A stretch of DNA of 64,000 bases from Cladopsammia gracilis (GCA_022457155.1 JAJGOT010000155.1:249001-313000), one strand, 5' to 3'. Counted from the stretch's first letter, positions 11,831 through 22,548 are shown. The notes: generated by a model from the letters alone, not told the origin. Made by a program: numbers and translations.

Positions 11831-12109
11831 TTACATTTTGAACACAACCGAGCAATTTGTTAAATTGAACAAAGACGATGATCGTTCCGAAATACTGGAT
11901 TCCTGGATTCTACTTGCTGCTGCGATAGCTTGACATTGCTTGGCATCTTCGAACAACACCTCAGTCACTTCTGCAACGCTAAACTGCGCGTTATCATAAG
12001 CACCTCGAGGTTGTTCAGTCGCGAGCTCCTCTTCTAACTTACTGCTTACATTTAACGAACCACTGAAACTGTTCCGAGTAAGAAACAAGTCGTCTGCTGA
12101 GTCACTCAT
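11831..12109 (-). CDS. Hypothetical 92-aa ORF between the direct repeats
   Basis: A complete open frame starting MSDSADDLFLTRNSFSGSLN and ending in NCSVVFKM. Its composition is balanced and acidic at the N-terminus (clusters of S, D and E), with a helical-looking middle (KLEEELA, EVTEVLFEDAKQCQ), unlike the low-complexity frames nearby. It lies between the two direct-repeat copies and inside the 3.3 kb insertion, so it could be the first exon or remnant of a mobile-element gene. I recognise no family. No splice donor was confirmed. It may be non-genic. Confidence 0.35.
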   Translation of the reverse strand: MSDSADDLFLTRNSFSGSLNVSSKLEEELATEQPRGAYDNAQFSVAEVTEVLFEDAKQCQAIAAASRIQESSISERSSSLFNLTNCSVVFKM

Positions 12110-12315
12110 GTCTTCTGATCTTGGAGTAAATAAAGCTCAGACACGACGCAAAACATGTTTGTTCTGTACGAATTTACCACGTCGAAATCCCAGTGCGTAC
12201 GTTCAGCATTTTTATTCTATTGTTCTCCACACATACAAAGGCATTCCGATATATGCATTGCACAAAAGCGTTTGTTTGTCATTGGGCAGTCAACCTCGCC
12301 CATGTGGAATATAAG

Positions 12316-12414
12316 CCGGTTATTTTTAGGCACCTCGTGGATACGTGATTTATTCACCTCGGGCTTCGCCCTCGGTGAATAAATCACGTATCCCCTCGAT
12401 GCTTAAAAATAACC
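12316..12414. mobile_element. Short hairpin element, about 99 bp
   Basis: An almost perfect inverted repeat: GGTTATTTTTAGGCACCTCG at the left mirrors the right end, with GATACGTGATTTATTCACC in each arm and a small loop near 12362. No coding capacity. Confidence 0.75.
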
Positions 12415-12660
12415 CTTACTCTCGTTCTCCAAATCACCAGCTTTACTGTGAGGTGAATCTTCGCCAGTATTTAGAGTTGTGTTATAAAAATCGCCCCTTC
12501 ATCCTCGCCTGATGTAGAACCATTGTCGTACATTTCTTCCATGTCTGGTAACAACTGAAGGAAAAAGTTTCACTGCATATGCAAATACCCCGTATATCTC
12601 ATTGTCTATTTTTTCCGTATAGTTCGCCGGAAAACAAAGAAGAACAAAGATATCTAGTCT

Positions 12661-12893
12661 TATTTTCCACCTAGCTCAGTTTTCTTTGTTCTTTTCAGGG
12701 GAGTATATCACATAACCCCGTTCATTACAGTGTCTGAAAAGCTGGGTGCGGCGTTGATTGTAACAGGGGAGAGGCGGGGCTGAAAACAATAGCTGATAAC
12801 AATTAAGCAAAACAAAGGATTATATATTCCCCTCGTCATATTCCCCCTAACATATTCCCCCCAACATATTTCCCCCGACATATTCCCCTCGCC
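12661..12893 (+). repeat. Direct repeat, right copy, with ACATATTCCCC minisatellite
   Basis: Second copy of 11552-11765. The minisatellite part (about 12822-12893) has about five units. A remnant unit (CCCCTCGACTTATTCCC) continues at 13065, on the far side of the MITE 12897-13059, so that MITE inserted into the array. Confidence 0.75.
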
Positions 12894-12896
12894 TTA

Positions 12897-13059
12897 GGAC
12901 CTGGTCGCACTACAGTCAAAAACACAAATTAGCCCGTGCAAAATGACATAAAAACAAAAACATTCCACAAAAAGCGTGTCCCACCGGAGCGGTTTCTTTT
13001 GTTTTCCTCGGTTTTTGCACGGGCTAATTTTTGTTTTTGACTGTAGTGCGACCAGGCCC
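12897..13059. mobile_element. PIF/Harbinger-type MITE with TTA duplication
   Basis: Terminal inverted repeats of about 27 bp (left GGACCTGGTCGCACTACAGT, right the complement with GGGCC at its outer end) are flanked by TTA on both sides (12894-12896 and 13060-13062). A second copy with the same ends and the same TTA flanks is at 32942-33111. TTA target duplications and GGGCC-type ends are characteristic of PIF/Harbinger. No transposase is present. Confidence 0.88.
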
Positions 13060-13470
13060 TTAGTCCCCTCGACTTATTCCCACATAATAGAATAACACAA
13101 ACGGGAAGACAAAATAGGGTATAACAAGGAAAACACTCTAACATCGGTCAATATTTTTTGTTTACATAAAAAGACAACTTCGTAAATCTTATTCCTACGT
13201 AATTAACTCGCCGGACGTCGCGACCAAAAAGCGAAATGTTAATAACATTATTCGATGGTATCGTACCTCGATTCAGGTTTCGGGTCTTCAATAATGTATG
13301 ACGCCTCGTTTTATGCTTGAACCTCAATATGTTTCCGCCGGTTTCCCTTGGAAAACACACCGCAACCACTCCATTGATCTTCGAAAGATAAAGGCGGGCA
13401 GTTGGGCCATGGCGAGACCACGCAAAACATGTTTACCCTCTCGCTTCGTCATGTGCTGTGATCCCAATGG

Positions 13471-13822
13471 GTGGGGGGGGGGGGGGGGTACTCCCGACAA
13501 TTTAGGATAGTGTGTGCCGCCCAGGTTCTCAAACCCTGACCCTATTTAAGGGTAGAAAATCGAGATTTGATACATTTTAAGGCCCAAAACCAGGCGTGTA
13601 GTACAGTTTTAACAGACCATATCCTTTTCGTTTTGCGCGTTGGGGTGGATGCTGCAATTTAATGACCCTATCTAAGGAATTTCTAAGGATCACAATACCA
13701 AAAATACCAAAAAGGATACCCTATTTAAGGACTGACCAGGACTGAGCACCTCAAAAACCCTACCCTATCGGGCGGCACATACCTATATAGCGCATATAAG
13801 GGAGTACCTCCCCCCGCCCCCG
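13471..13822. mobile_element. MITE with GGGG-TACTCCC ends
   Basis: Left end: a poly-G tract then GTACTCCC and TGTGCCGCCC. Right end: the inverted GGGCGGCACA and GGGAGTACC followed by a C-rich tract. The 350-bp interior contains several CCCTATTTAAGG-like blocks. The G/C homopolymers abut both termini. Confidence 0.7.
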
Positions 13823-13831
13823 GTACCAAAC

Positions 13832-13919
13832 GTACCGCATTTCTCACACTGCACACTGTTTTAAAATTGTTCAGCAAGCCGCTGGTTGGAAAACGTCACA
13901 TGCTCAAAAACAAACAACA

Positions 13920-13953
<34 letters not shown>

Positions 13954-14057
13954 TATATTCAAAACTATGATTAGTGCGAAACGGACCGCATTTCTCACAC
14001 TGCACATTGTTTTGCAGTAGTTCAGAGACCTACTTGTTGAAAAATATTCAAAACCAC

Positions 14058-14120
<63 letters not shown>

Positions 14121-14165
14121 CGCAATCAAATGTTGAAACGCTACCGCAAGGCGTCTCAGTCACCA
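13832..14165. repeat. 145-bp tandem duplication with (AC)n expansion
   Basis: The unit beginning ACCGCATTTCTCACACTGCA occurs at about 13839 and about 13988. The second copy carries a long AC dinucleotide run (about 14058-14117) where the first has only a short ACACAAAACAC. Open frames encoding poly-HT or poly-CV across the run are artefacts. Confidence 0.85.
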
Positions 14166-14317
14166 ATTCCCAGTTGAGCTGATCGACAAGTGCTAATAAC
14201 AAACTTTTGTGCGTTCAGGAACAAAGCAGAAGGGGCGCCTGCAATCAGTGATTTAGTGCAGAGAGAGAGAACAACACTGAGAACAATGGCACTGGGTATT
14301 GAATAGTAAATATGTTA

Positions 14318-14427
14318 GATAGTTACTTCGGCCAACAGCAATATGTGATATATTGCAGTGATCTTTGGGCCACGCCCTCAGCTGATTGAAATATATCACA
14401 TATTGCTGCCGGCCTCAGTAACTATCC
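14318..14427. mobile_element. Hairpin element, about 110 bp
   Basis: ATAGTTACTTCGGCC at the left and GGCCTCAGTAACTAT at the right form the outer arms. CAGCAATATGTGATATAT and its complement continue inward to a loop near 14375. Confidence 0.75.
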
Positions 14428-14504
14428 AATACCTAGTACTACTAGTTTTTCATTGGAATTTTGCGAGTATAAAAAGGTAAAAAAGACTTTATCCGCTGCT
14501 GTGA

Positions 14505-14565
14505 CAGTAAAACGTACCAACGAAGTTGCGTGAGATAGGTCACACAATCACAGCTGACGTAAATG
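14505..14565 (+). promoter_or_regulatory. Conserved TRAF upstream block, vestigial copy
   Basis: The block with GTGACAGTAAAACG and GAAGTTGCGTGAGATAGGTC occurs here and immediately upstream of both TRAF RING exons (38696-38755 and 49257-49317). Conservation in all three copies makes it a candidate 5'UTR or promoter element, but no coding exon follows here. The regulatory role is inference. Confidence 0.4.
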
Positions 14566-17500
14566 TATCAAAGGGCTCTAAGAGCCATCTCGTTAATGCG
14601 AAATTTGAAAGACAAATTAAGGGGGCAGTAGTTATCTTGCAAAAACGACAAAGGAAGTGTAGCGTTTTTATTGTTTGAGTTAGATAGCAAACCGAATAAC
14701 GGCATAAGTGAACATTCTAAAGACGCACGAAGAGCTAATGTCTTAAGGTGTAGTATACATGACCATGAAAGCGAGAGGAGTTATTTGAGACTTTTCATCA
14801 GTGTTAATTTAGTAGGTGCGTGTGAATAAAAGTGTTAACTTTCAAACTATATTTTTAAAGGTTAATAGGAGTTTGATTACTTTGATTGGTTTTGTTTTGA
14901 TAGCGTGGATTGTTAAAGTAGTATGTTTGGGCTTGTTTGCGTGATGCCATATCGAGTTTAAAGGTATTTTGACAAAGTGGGAAAGATTGGCTGACTGGAC
15001 TAGTTTGGTTTTTATTGAACTTTTGTTCTTAGGCGATTTTTACTTGATTAAAAATGAAACACAAACAGCGGTGATACACATGGTAAACCAACGCATTTTT
15101 ATAAAAAAAAAAAAGTTGACGTTTCGTATGCTTAAAACATTTTCAAAAGTAACCGTTACAGTGTTTGAAAACTGTTTATATAGTTAAAAATAGGGGTCTG
15201 GAACGAAGATTAAGAAAAAACAATCTTAAAAGTCTCTTAACAGTAATTTAAACGGACTGTCAGTCTTAAAAGGCACAAGTTATAAAGCAACAACTTCTCA
15301 CTGTTGACGTAATAATAAAGAAGGCTGTAGTTCTTGAATGAGCAAAGTCTCCTTAATTTAACAGTGAACGGTCTGTTTTACCGGACGCTAAAATATTAAA
15401 ATGATCGCAATTAAACTGTAATTAATGTTATAACCAGTGATTTTGATATTATCAGCAATGGCTGATGTCCTGCTGATGTATAGTCACATTCAGTGAGGGC
15501 CTTGAAATGTTGTTCGGTTCTTGTCATGAAAAAGGATGAAAGGCATAAAGATTAAGGCACCGTTCACTATTTGTGGGGGGATAGGTGAGAAATTAACAAA
15601 TTTTCCTTTTTTTTCATCCCCCCCCCCCCCTTAGTGAATCTGGATTTTTTTCAGGTCCCCCCTGTTCTGTTGGGGAAGAATTTCAATACCCCCCCAACTA
15701 TTAATCTGATTTCTATAAAATAAAAGCTGTACTATATGTATCCATACCGTATTTTTGTGGGGGCAAGATGATGTAGTGGCTAGCGTGTTGGTTTCCAGAT
15801 CTAAAGTAGCTGAAAATTTGGGGGTGACTGTATTGCTGTCTTGATATTAAAAACTGTGCTTCTAATATCATATTTAGTTTTAAGCATATAGGTGTAAATT
15901 TGGAATATGATGGGCCTGGGGTACGATGGGAATGGGCATATCATGGGAATTGGGGATGTGGAGGAGACATAAACCTGTATAAACCAGACATAAAAGCAAT
16001 AAAACCATAACATGTTGTAACAGGAAATGAAAAAAACGTTTAGAATAATTTTCAGTAAATTTATTAATAAATGGTTATTACAACTTACAGTGTATGGCAT
16101 TTTGACTCATGTGTGGTTTTCTTTATTGAAGCAATTCAACCACTTGGTCCACTGTACTCATTTGAAGAACTAGAGTTAAGACTTTAATAGTTGTTAATTA
16201 CCATCACAACCAACACTCAGCTGGGCTATATAAAGATTGGCAATGTACAAAACCACTGCTACTGAGCAACCCAGAAACCGGAACAAGGATGGCAAGGGAC
16301 GAACTGATAACTACTAACAGTTCTTCAACTTAACGTCCACGTAGCAGATAAGGAAAATTCCTTTGGCTAGGGTTACAGATACTAATTAATACTTTTAACG
16401 TCAATCAAACCCTCCAGTTTAATACTGTTACAATCCAGTAATGTGTTCAATGGTGGGTTAAAACTTTAAGTAATGTCGTGTACAATTATGGCAGTACCAA
16501 ATAAAGAAATTAAAATTATAAATCATGCTCCATGACTGCACCAAAATACTGTGCAAGGCTGCAGTGCTCTTAGAAGAATCATAAAGAGCCCAAAGGCTCC
16601 CAGCCATGAAATCTGGGGTGCCTTGCTCTTATTGGTACACTGTAGGTATTTTCTCGCTGTTTTATTTAAGACATCATCTGTTTAAAATTTCAAGACCCCC
16701 CTTCCTAACAAAAAAAATTCTCCAGGATCCCCCCTCCATATTTTTAGAATCCTGGTGTTTCTTTGGGAAGGGTTTGAAAAGTGGATCGGCATGTTCATTG
16801 ACCTAGCCATGAAACACACCCTTACAGAGTATTTGTTGCTATTTTTGTACTTTTTTGTCTTCAAGAAAAAGTGTTGAAACATAAGTGCAATATGCTATCA
16901 TTCATGAAGTCAAATCAGTGCATGGATGATCCAGACTACATCATGGGGATGGTGGTAGGGGTGGGGGGGGGGCGGGATGGAGAAAGAGAGTGAAAATGAT
17001 ATAGACTGGGCCTTATCATTATTATTAATTTTTTTTGCAAAAGAAGGGGAACCCATGCCTCTCTGCTAACAACTTTGTGATAAGGCTTATAGGTTTTTAC
17101 CCTAGAAAGCTTTGCCATTGGTTCTGTGCAGCATTGGGCTGTTATTTGTACTCCAACAATAGACAAAATTAATATTCTCAGTATTGAACTGGAGGCTCAT
17201 GTTGTACAATGTTTTTCCATGAAAATATTTTTACTGATATCCCACCGCATGAGCTTCTATTGCAAGCTAGTTCCAGTTCATTGTTGTCTATTCACACAAA
17301 GAAAATTAATCATTCCAATAGAGTGGTTTCTCTTCAAAATGATTTGTTATTTTAATGTTTGATATTGTCACTAGTAGTTCAAGTTTTCTTTGCTGGGCCA
17401 AATCTTTGACAAATCAATTTTGTCTCTGGTAGGCCACAGATGAAAATCAACGACTGGTTTTTGTTTGTTAGCATTCGATGCAATAAAAAAAATATAACCT

Positions 17501-18004
17501 TTTTAATATTGATTGATATTCGGCAATCTCTAAACAAAATATAGTCAGTTTACATTCATTACTCGTGGCGAAGCACACGAGTTGTAAATCCGGCGTTGAC
17601 TTTTCTTGTTTTTTTTCGTGTCACATTAGCGCATGCAAATTTATGCACGCATATTTAAGTCTATATCGACGACTATATGGCTTTCGGCCATGAAATACAT
17701 ACCGTAAAATCTCTCCGTGTGTGTACTCGAGAAGCAAGATAAAGAACTACTGCGTACAACTGCACACTTTCAAGACAATTCAAGGCGTTCATGGATGGAT
17801 AGGATCGTTTGATATTGTGTTCGCCGCTTATTCCTGTGGGATTTGTGCTCTAGCAAGTTCTGTGTTTTATAAGTTATATTAAACTTGCCATTTGCTTAGC
17901 GATCGAGCTCCGGGTCGAGCTTAAGTGTCAGCTACTGAATCTAGTGAATGCAGTGTAGTCTTACTTTTAAACCCGTGTATACGTGAAAGCATGATGAACA
18001 GGCT
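14566..18004. other. About 3.4 kb without a recognisable gene
   Basis: Contains the inverted relative (15045-15140) of the repeat at 820-915 and G/C homopolymer-bearing stretches around 15575-15690 and 16950-16980, but no credible coding exon. The short open frames on both strands have no domain I recognise. Confidence 0.5.
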
Positions 18005-18130
18005 ATCGGCAAGGGTGTTTAAATACAGCGCAGTGATTGAGTTTGTGGCTTAGTCCCGGACGGCCCGAGTTCGAATCTCCATAAAGTCCCCCCCTTTTTT
18101 TTCTTTTTTTTTTTCCTTTTTTTTTCTTTT
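18005..18130 (+). repeat. Possible tRNA-derived SINE with T-rich tail
   Basis: A B-box-like GAGTTCGAATCTCC at about 18067 follows a weak A-box-like region and is followed directly by a long T-rich tract (18092-18132). The layout suggests a pol III-derived SINE. The A-box is poor and the tRNA fold is not convincing. Confidence 0.4.
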
Positions 18131-18608
18131 TTCGAACTGGACATTATGAAAGTGATGTACTTTTTTTTTCGTTCGTCAAAAATCCTTACGTTTAATTTAA
18201 AATCAAAGGCTCCTTGCGAGCCAAGTCGTGAATATGAAACAACCATCGGGGACCTTTTCCTACCCTACACAAGGTGGGTACTCTTAGATTGTACATGTTA
18301 TGACTACTTCCCTTATGTTGCAGATCCACGTATCAATATATTTTACCAAAGAGGATCTCTAAAACCTTAAAACCTTCCTCTATGCGTAGCTAGTATTAAC
18401 ACGAAAGAATGTGTTTACTAGCGAAAATGAAAATTACGGACAAACTTCGTCGCCCATTTGTTGTCGTTGGAATATCGTCGAAGGTGTGCTATGTTTTCAT
18501 GACCGTTTGGCTTCAGTTTGCCCTCCTCAGGACGAGTGGCTCCTTGACGGAACCAAAAAAATGAAAAATGAAAGGGAGTGAAGGAAAGAAAAATGGAGGA
18601 AAATGATA

Positions 18609-18718
18609 AGCCTACGACACGAGGTATTCCCAAGCGGTCACCCATCCAAGTACTAACCTCGCCCGACAGGGCTTAACATCGGTGATCAGACGAGAACCGG
18701 CGCATATCAACCAGTGAC
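18609..18718 (-). rRNA. 5S rRNA-like sequence (pseudogene or 5S-derived SINE head)
   Basis: The reverse complement contains the conserved 5S blocks CGGTTCTCGTCTGATCACCG, GTTAAGCCCTGTCGGGC, GGTTAGTACTTGGATGGGTG and ACCGCTTGGGAATACC, ending in GTCGTAGGCTT. These include the A-box, intermediate element and C-box of the internal pol III promoter. The first 20 nt are degenerate and the length (about 110 nt) is short of the usual 119-120. Only one copy is visible, so a pseudogene or SINE3-type head is more likely than a functional gene. Confidence 0.75.
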
Positions 18719-19097
18719 AGTGTTCCTAAAGTTTACGATGACTTTTCTCCAGTAATCCCAATAAGTCGTATTCACGACATCGAACTGCGTCAGTGTGAAA
18801 ACGTAAGCTTATATTACGGCAATATTGCGTTACGCGTTACGCGTTAGCATTTCTTCTTCTCGGGTTGGCTCTTAGGAGCCTTTGATTAGACATAATTTTA
18901 AGCTTATGTTTCTCTGTAAAAGCACTCAAATCACTTGGGAATCAATGCTGCAATGAGTTAAAGGCGCCACGAGTTCAAGCTGTGTACAGCTTCTTGTTTG
19001 ATATCAATCAGCACTATAAAGTTGTACAGCCCAGGCATCAATTCATCAACAAAAAAAACAGTTGTTAGAAATAAACACTTCAGTTGGCCAGTCACTC

Positions 19098-19200
19098 GGG
19101 GGGGGGGGGGGGGGGAGGGAGTGCACTTCCTAGTAATAAGAATGGGAATGTGTGGCTTGATGGGGTCGGGTTTTTTTTTGGGGGGGGGGGGAGGGAGGGG
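19098..19200. repeat. poly-G tracts
   Basis: An 18-base G run at about 19098-19115, then T9-G11 at 19171-19190 followed by more G-rich sequence, directly before the start of the DIRS-like homology. Confidence 0.9.
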
Positions 19201-19214
19201 GTAGTTTTGTTTTA

Positions 19215-19910
19215 GTGGGAATTTGGGTTTTCGCTTGAAGCTTTTGATAGTCAATTGGCTGGTCAGAGAGTCCGCTGTTTCACTGATAACCAGAATGTTA
19301 TTAGAATTGTTCAGGTCGGCAGTATGGTTAAAGAGTTACATGACATTGCCTTGGATATTTTCCTTCTTACTTCTCAGCGCCGTATTCCTCTTGAAGTCAA
19401 CTGGCTACCGCGAGAGCAGAATTCGCAGGCGGATTTTGTTAGCAAGATAATCGATTTCGATGATTACTCCGTTAATGATGACATTTTCCGTCACCTTGAT
19501 GAGCTCTGGGGCCCACATTCTGTTGACAGATTTGCTTGCAGCTATAATTCCAAGTTGCCTAGGTTTAACTCCAGATTTCTCTAGCCAGGTACTGAAGCCG
19601 TTGATGCTTTTTCGCAGGACTGGTGACATTAAGTCACTTGCGTGATTGTAAGGCGATAGGAACTTTAATTGTTCCTATGTGGAAGTCAGCACAATTTTGG
19701 CCGCTTTTATGTGAAGATGGTGTTCACTTTAATTCATTTGTAAGAGAGTGGTTTCTTCTTCCCAACAGACCGGATTTATTTGTTAAGGGCAGGGCCAAGA
19801 ATACTCTGTTTGGTACCAAAGCGCTCAAGTCCCGGTGTCTTGCGCTTCGTATTGACTTTGCTAAGTACATTCATGTTTCCATGGTTGGCTTTTGTGCATC
19901 CCCCATGGGG
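19215..19910 (+). pseudogene. DIRS/Ngaro-type element: RNase H region
   Basis: Plus-strand frames encode the RNase H part and connecting region of a DIRS-group retrotransposon: CFTDNQNVIRIV, then VNWLPREQNSQADFVSKI, DELWGPHSVDRFA and LPRFNSRFL at 19255-19584, followed after a frameshift by DCKAIGTLIVPMWKSAQFWP and LFVKGRAKNTLFGTKALKSR (19623-19840). The combination of the WxPREQNxxAD motif with a downstream tyrosine recombinase is characteristic of DIRS-like rather than LTR elements. The reverse transcriptase upstream is missing, so the copy is 5'-truncated and frameshifted. Confidence 0.82.
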
Positions 19911-20000
19911 TGGTGTTCTGTTTGTCGCGCTTAGAAGCCTCCTTGAGGTATGTATAGGGCTAGTTTCCGGTTTCAGAGTTATATATTGCTTTTCTTTTAG

Positions 20001-20290
20001 TTTGTGTTCACCCCCGGTGGTGTGGCACTTGCAAAGTGTTGTCTTTTGTTATCAGAATTGTAAGCCCCCCGGTGGCGTTTTAGTTTCTTTGTGCACACTC
20101 CCCGGCGGTGTGGCATTTGCAGAGTGTTGCTTTTTGTTATCAGAATTGTTGGCCCCCGGCGGCGTTTTACTTTATTTGTATACATCCCCCGGTAGTGTGA
20201 CAGGTTCTTGTGTATTTTTTAGTGTGGTTACTACATCAGCCCCCCGGTGGCATTTAGAATTTTTGTTTGCACCACCCGGTGATGTGGTAT
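20001..20290 (+). repeat. GC-rich tandem repeat, about 85-bp unit, inside the DIRS-like element
   Basis: About three and a half diverged units each carry a CCCCCGGTGGTGTGGCA-like block, a TTTTGTTATCAGAATTGT-like block and a CCCCCGGTGGCGTTTTA-like block. They lie between the RNase H and recombinase regions. The 196-codon open frame across them has no transposon domain. Confidence 0.75.
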
Positions 20291-20369
20291 GTCTTTGGAA
20301 ATTGTTGTTGTTCATTTCTTTCCCTTTTTCTTGTTTCTTTTCAGATGTTTTCAGTTCCGGTATCTGGTG

Positions 20370-21347
20370 ATCGTTTGCTGAGCTGTCCGATCCATCCTTA
20401 AGGGACTTGGCTAGTAGATTGAAGTCTACCGTTCTCGCGTCGAAAGCCAATGGAACGATTGATACATATAGAAGGGCCTTTCCACGGTGGAAAAGCTTAA
20501 TTTTCTTCCTCACAGGCCGAGATGCAAGTTTTTCCTACCAGGGCTGAGCACGTGGCCTTGTACCTCCAGCATGTGTTGGACACGACGCAGTCCCATTCTG
20601 CGGTGGATTCTGCCATTTATGGAATTCAATGGGCTCACAATTTGGCTGGCGTTCCCTCTCCCACTGACAGTCCCATTGTTCATTCTATTAGTAGAGCCGC
20701 CAAGAGGGTCATTGGAACTTGTTTTGTTAACAAGAAGGTGCCGGTATCACCTGATATGATCACGAAGCTGGTTGGACAACTTCCTTGAATTGAGGAACGC
20801 TTGTATTTTTATTTTGGCATTTGCCGGTTTTTTCAGAATAGAAGAAGTTTTGCACATAAAGTATGGCGATGTTATTTTCTGTGATGATCTCGTTACCATC
20901 AGCCTTGATATAAGTAAGACTGATCAGCTTAGAAAAGGCAACCAGGTTGCTATTGCCGAAAGTCCAAATAGTGTTACCTGTCCTGTGAAGATTTTCAAGC
21001 GTTATTTATCTCAAGTAGAGCGTTTTCCTGTTGACGCTGATCATTATGTTTTTAGGGCTCTTGCTAAGACTAAGTTAGGCCATACCCTCGTTTCAGTCAA
21101 TAAGTCAATAAGTTACTCTAGTATTAGAGATTATTTTAAAAGTAGTTTCAAGGATATTGTTCCTGACATTACGTCGTTTAGTACACATTCTTTAAGAGCA
21201 GGCGGTGCTTCTGCTGCTGCTAATGCTGGTGTTGCGGATATGCTTTTTCAAAGGCATGCTAGATGGAGATCAGTTTCGGCCAAGGATGGTTATATCGATG
21301 ATAGTTTGGCTTCTAGGTTATCAGTTTCCCAAAGTCTGGGTATTTAG
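20370..21347 (+). pseudogene. DIRS/Ngaro-type element: tyrosine recombinase
   Basis: Three frame segments make up a tyrosine recombinase. The N-terminal core-binding part (LRDLASRLKSTVLASKANG, about 20400-20510) continues in another frame as EHVALYLQHVLDTTQSHSAV and VHSISRAAKRVIGTC. The catalytic part lies at 20772-21347 with FAGFFRIEEVL (first Arg), THSLRAGGASAAANAG (His-x-x-Arg), HARWRS and the nucleophile tyrosine in DGYIDDS. This enzyme would circularise and reintegrate the cDNA of DIRS-type elements. At least two frameshifts (near 20520 and 20785) disable this copy, though the catalytic half is intact and ends at a normal stop. Confidence 0.85.
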
Positions 21348-21400
21348 TCCCTTTTCTCGTATGTTTAATGACCTTATTTGCCCTTTCTTTGTCTCTATTT

Positions 21401-21483
21401 AGATCCATTTTGCATCAGATGACTGACTGACGCATCCTAAATAAACTTTCACATTGAATCTCTCGTGTTAGTGTAGTCAGAAT
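21401..21483 (+). repeat. 3' direct repeat, first copy (split direct repeat)
   Basis: AGATCCATTTTGCATCAGAT through GTGTAGTCAGAAT, just after the recombinase stop. It recurs at 21904-21986 with only two or three differences. Confidence 0.88.
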
Positions 21484-21903
21484 ATGTAATTTCTGACGTT
21501 TGAATGGCGTGAATGAACTAGTCAGAAATTAATATTCTGACGGCACGATTTCGAGGTTCGCGGGTGGTTGTGGGGTATTCTAGAGGTATTTAGGGCTTTT
21601 TGCGGGAGGTTCGGATCATTCTAGGTCAGTTAGTCGTCCTCTCCGCTCGTTTTTCTTTTCTTTTTTTTTTTGCATTTGTTCTTTTTCTCTTGTTCAGTTT
21701 TGTATATTGTATAATGTTTAGGCTTATTTAGTTGTACCCTTTCCGCGGGGTCATGCGCTGCTGCATTAGATGAGGAATACGTTTCCACATATTTTTTGGC
21801 CACTTCTAAAGGGTGGTTTTTTAGCGGGTTTTCGTATCTGGCCTAGCACAATTTCTCATTTTTAGAAACATTGTTATTTGTAAGGCTGTATACTGTTATT
21901 GTT

Positions 21904-21986
21904 AGATCCATTTTGCATCAGATGACTGACTGACGCATCCTAAATAAACTTTCACATCGAATCTGTCGTGTTAGTGTAGTCAGAAT
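21904..21986 (+). repeat. 3' direct repeat, second copy (split direct repeat)
   Basis: Second copy of 21401-21483, about 500 bp downstream. Paired non-terminal direct repeats 3' of a tyrosine recombinase fit the split-direct-repeat layout of Ngaro/PAT-type elements. The element's right boundary is probably close to 21990. Confidence 0.8.
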
Positions 21987-21989
21987 TTC

Positions 21990-22548
21990 AGCGTGGACAC
22001 GGCAGGGAGGTTAAACTAGGTGCATTGTAGATTGTCATATCTGACGCAAACTTTTTAAATAGGCTTTCAAAGAGAAGATACGAGGCTTCAAATTCTAACG
22101 TGGACAATTTTACTCCTTTAAAAGCTAACAACTTTTAATTAAAGTTGAAATATAAAAAATAGGCTTCAGATATGACACAAAAGAGGTTTTGACGGATCAG
22201 TGAGGACAAAGCCTGTATGTTTTAAAAAGTTGAGTCTCGTAGACTTTGAACGCATGAAAAAGGCATTATTTAAAAAATATGGCACCAAAAGTGTCGTAAG
22301 GTTTTGAAACGTGTTTTGTTTTGTACAAAAAGAAATACCTTGGAAAAGCCGAGCGCGTGTCATTAGTTGGATTAACGAGCGGATTATATATGTTGTGGGC
22401 AATTTTGTCCTTGGTGCAAATTTTATTTTCCTTTGTTTTTGGATATGGAAATATATGATAATGTCTGATAATGAGTTTTAAACAAAGGAAAATATATATA
22501 TATTTTTTTTTTGAGTGCGAAAGTAATTTTTTATTTCACAATACAAAG
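21990..22548. other. Unassigned AT-rich sequence
   Basis: No gene, domain or clear repeat seen. The short open frames look incidental. Confidence 0.45.

Larger units (their letters stand above)
11058..14315. mobile_element. Composite 3.3 kb insertion with inverted ends
   Basis: About 80 bp at the left end (containing AGTGCCATTGTTTTCTCTC and ACTAAATCACTGATTGCAG) recurs inverted at 14228-14315. The TRAF-flank block that stops at about 11050 resumes at about 14470, while the two halves are nearly adjacent in copy B (49200 to 49245). Together these indicate an inserted or transposed segment. It has since received other elements (hairpin 12316-12414, MITEs 12897-13059 and 13471-13822). Confidence 0.6.

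Noticed and set aside
13861..14202. 113-aa minus ORF and overlapping plus ORF
   Set aside because: They are created by the AC dinucleotide run (poly-CV or poly-HT) and have no conserved domain.
19780..20370. 196-aa plus ORF
   Set aside because: It covers the 85-bp GC-rich tandem repeats between the DIRS domains and its frame differs from the retroelement frame.
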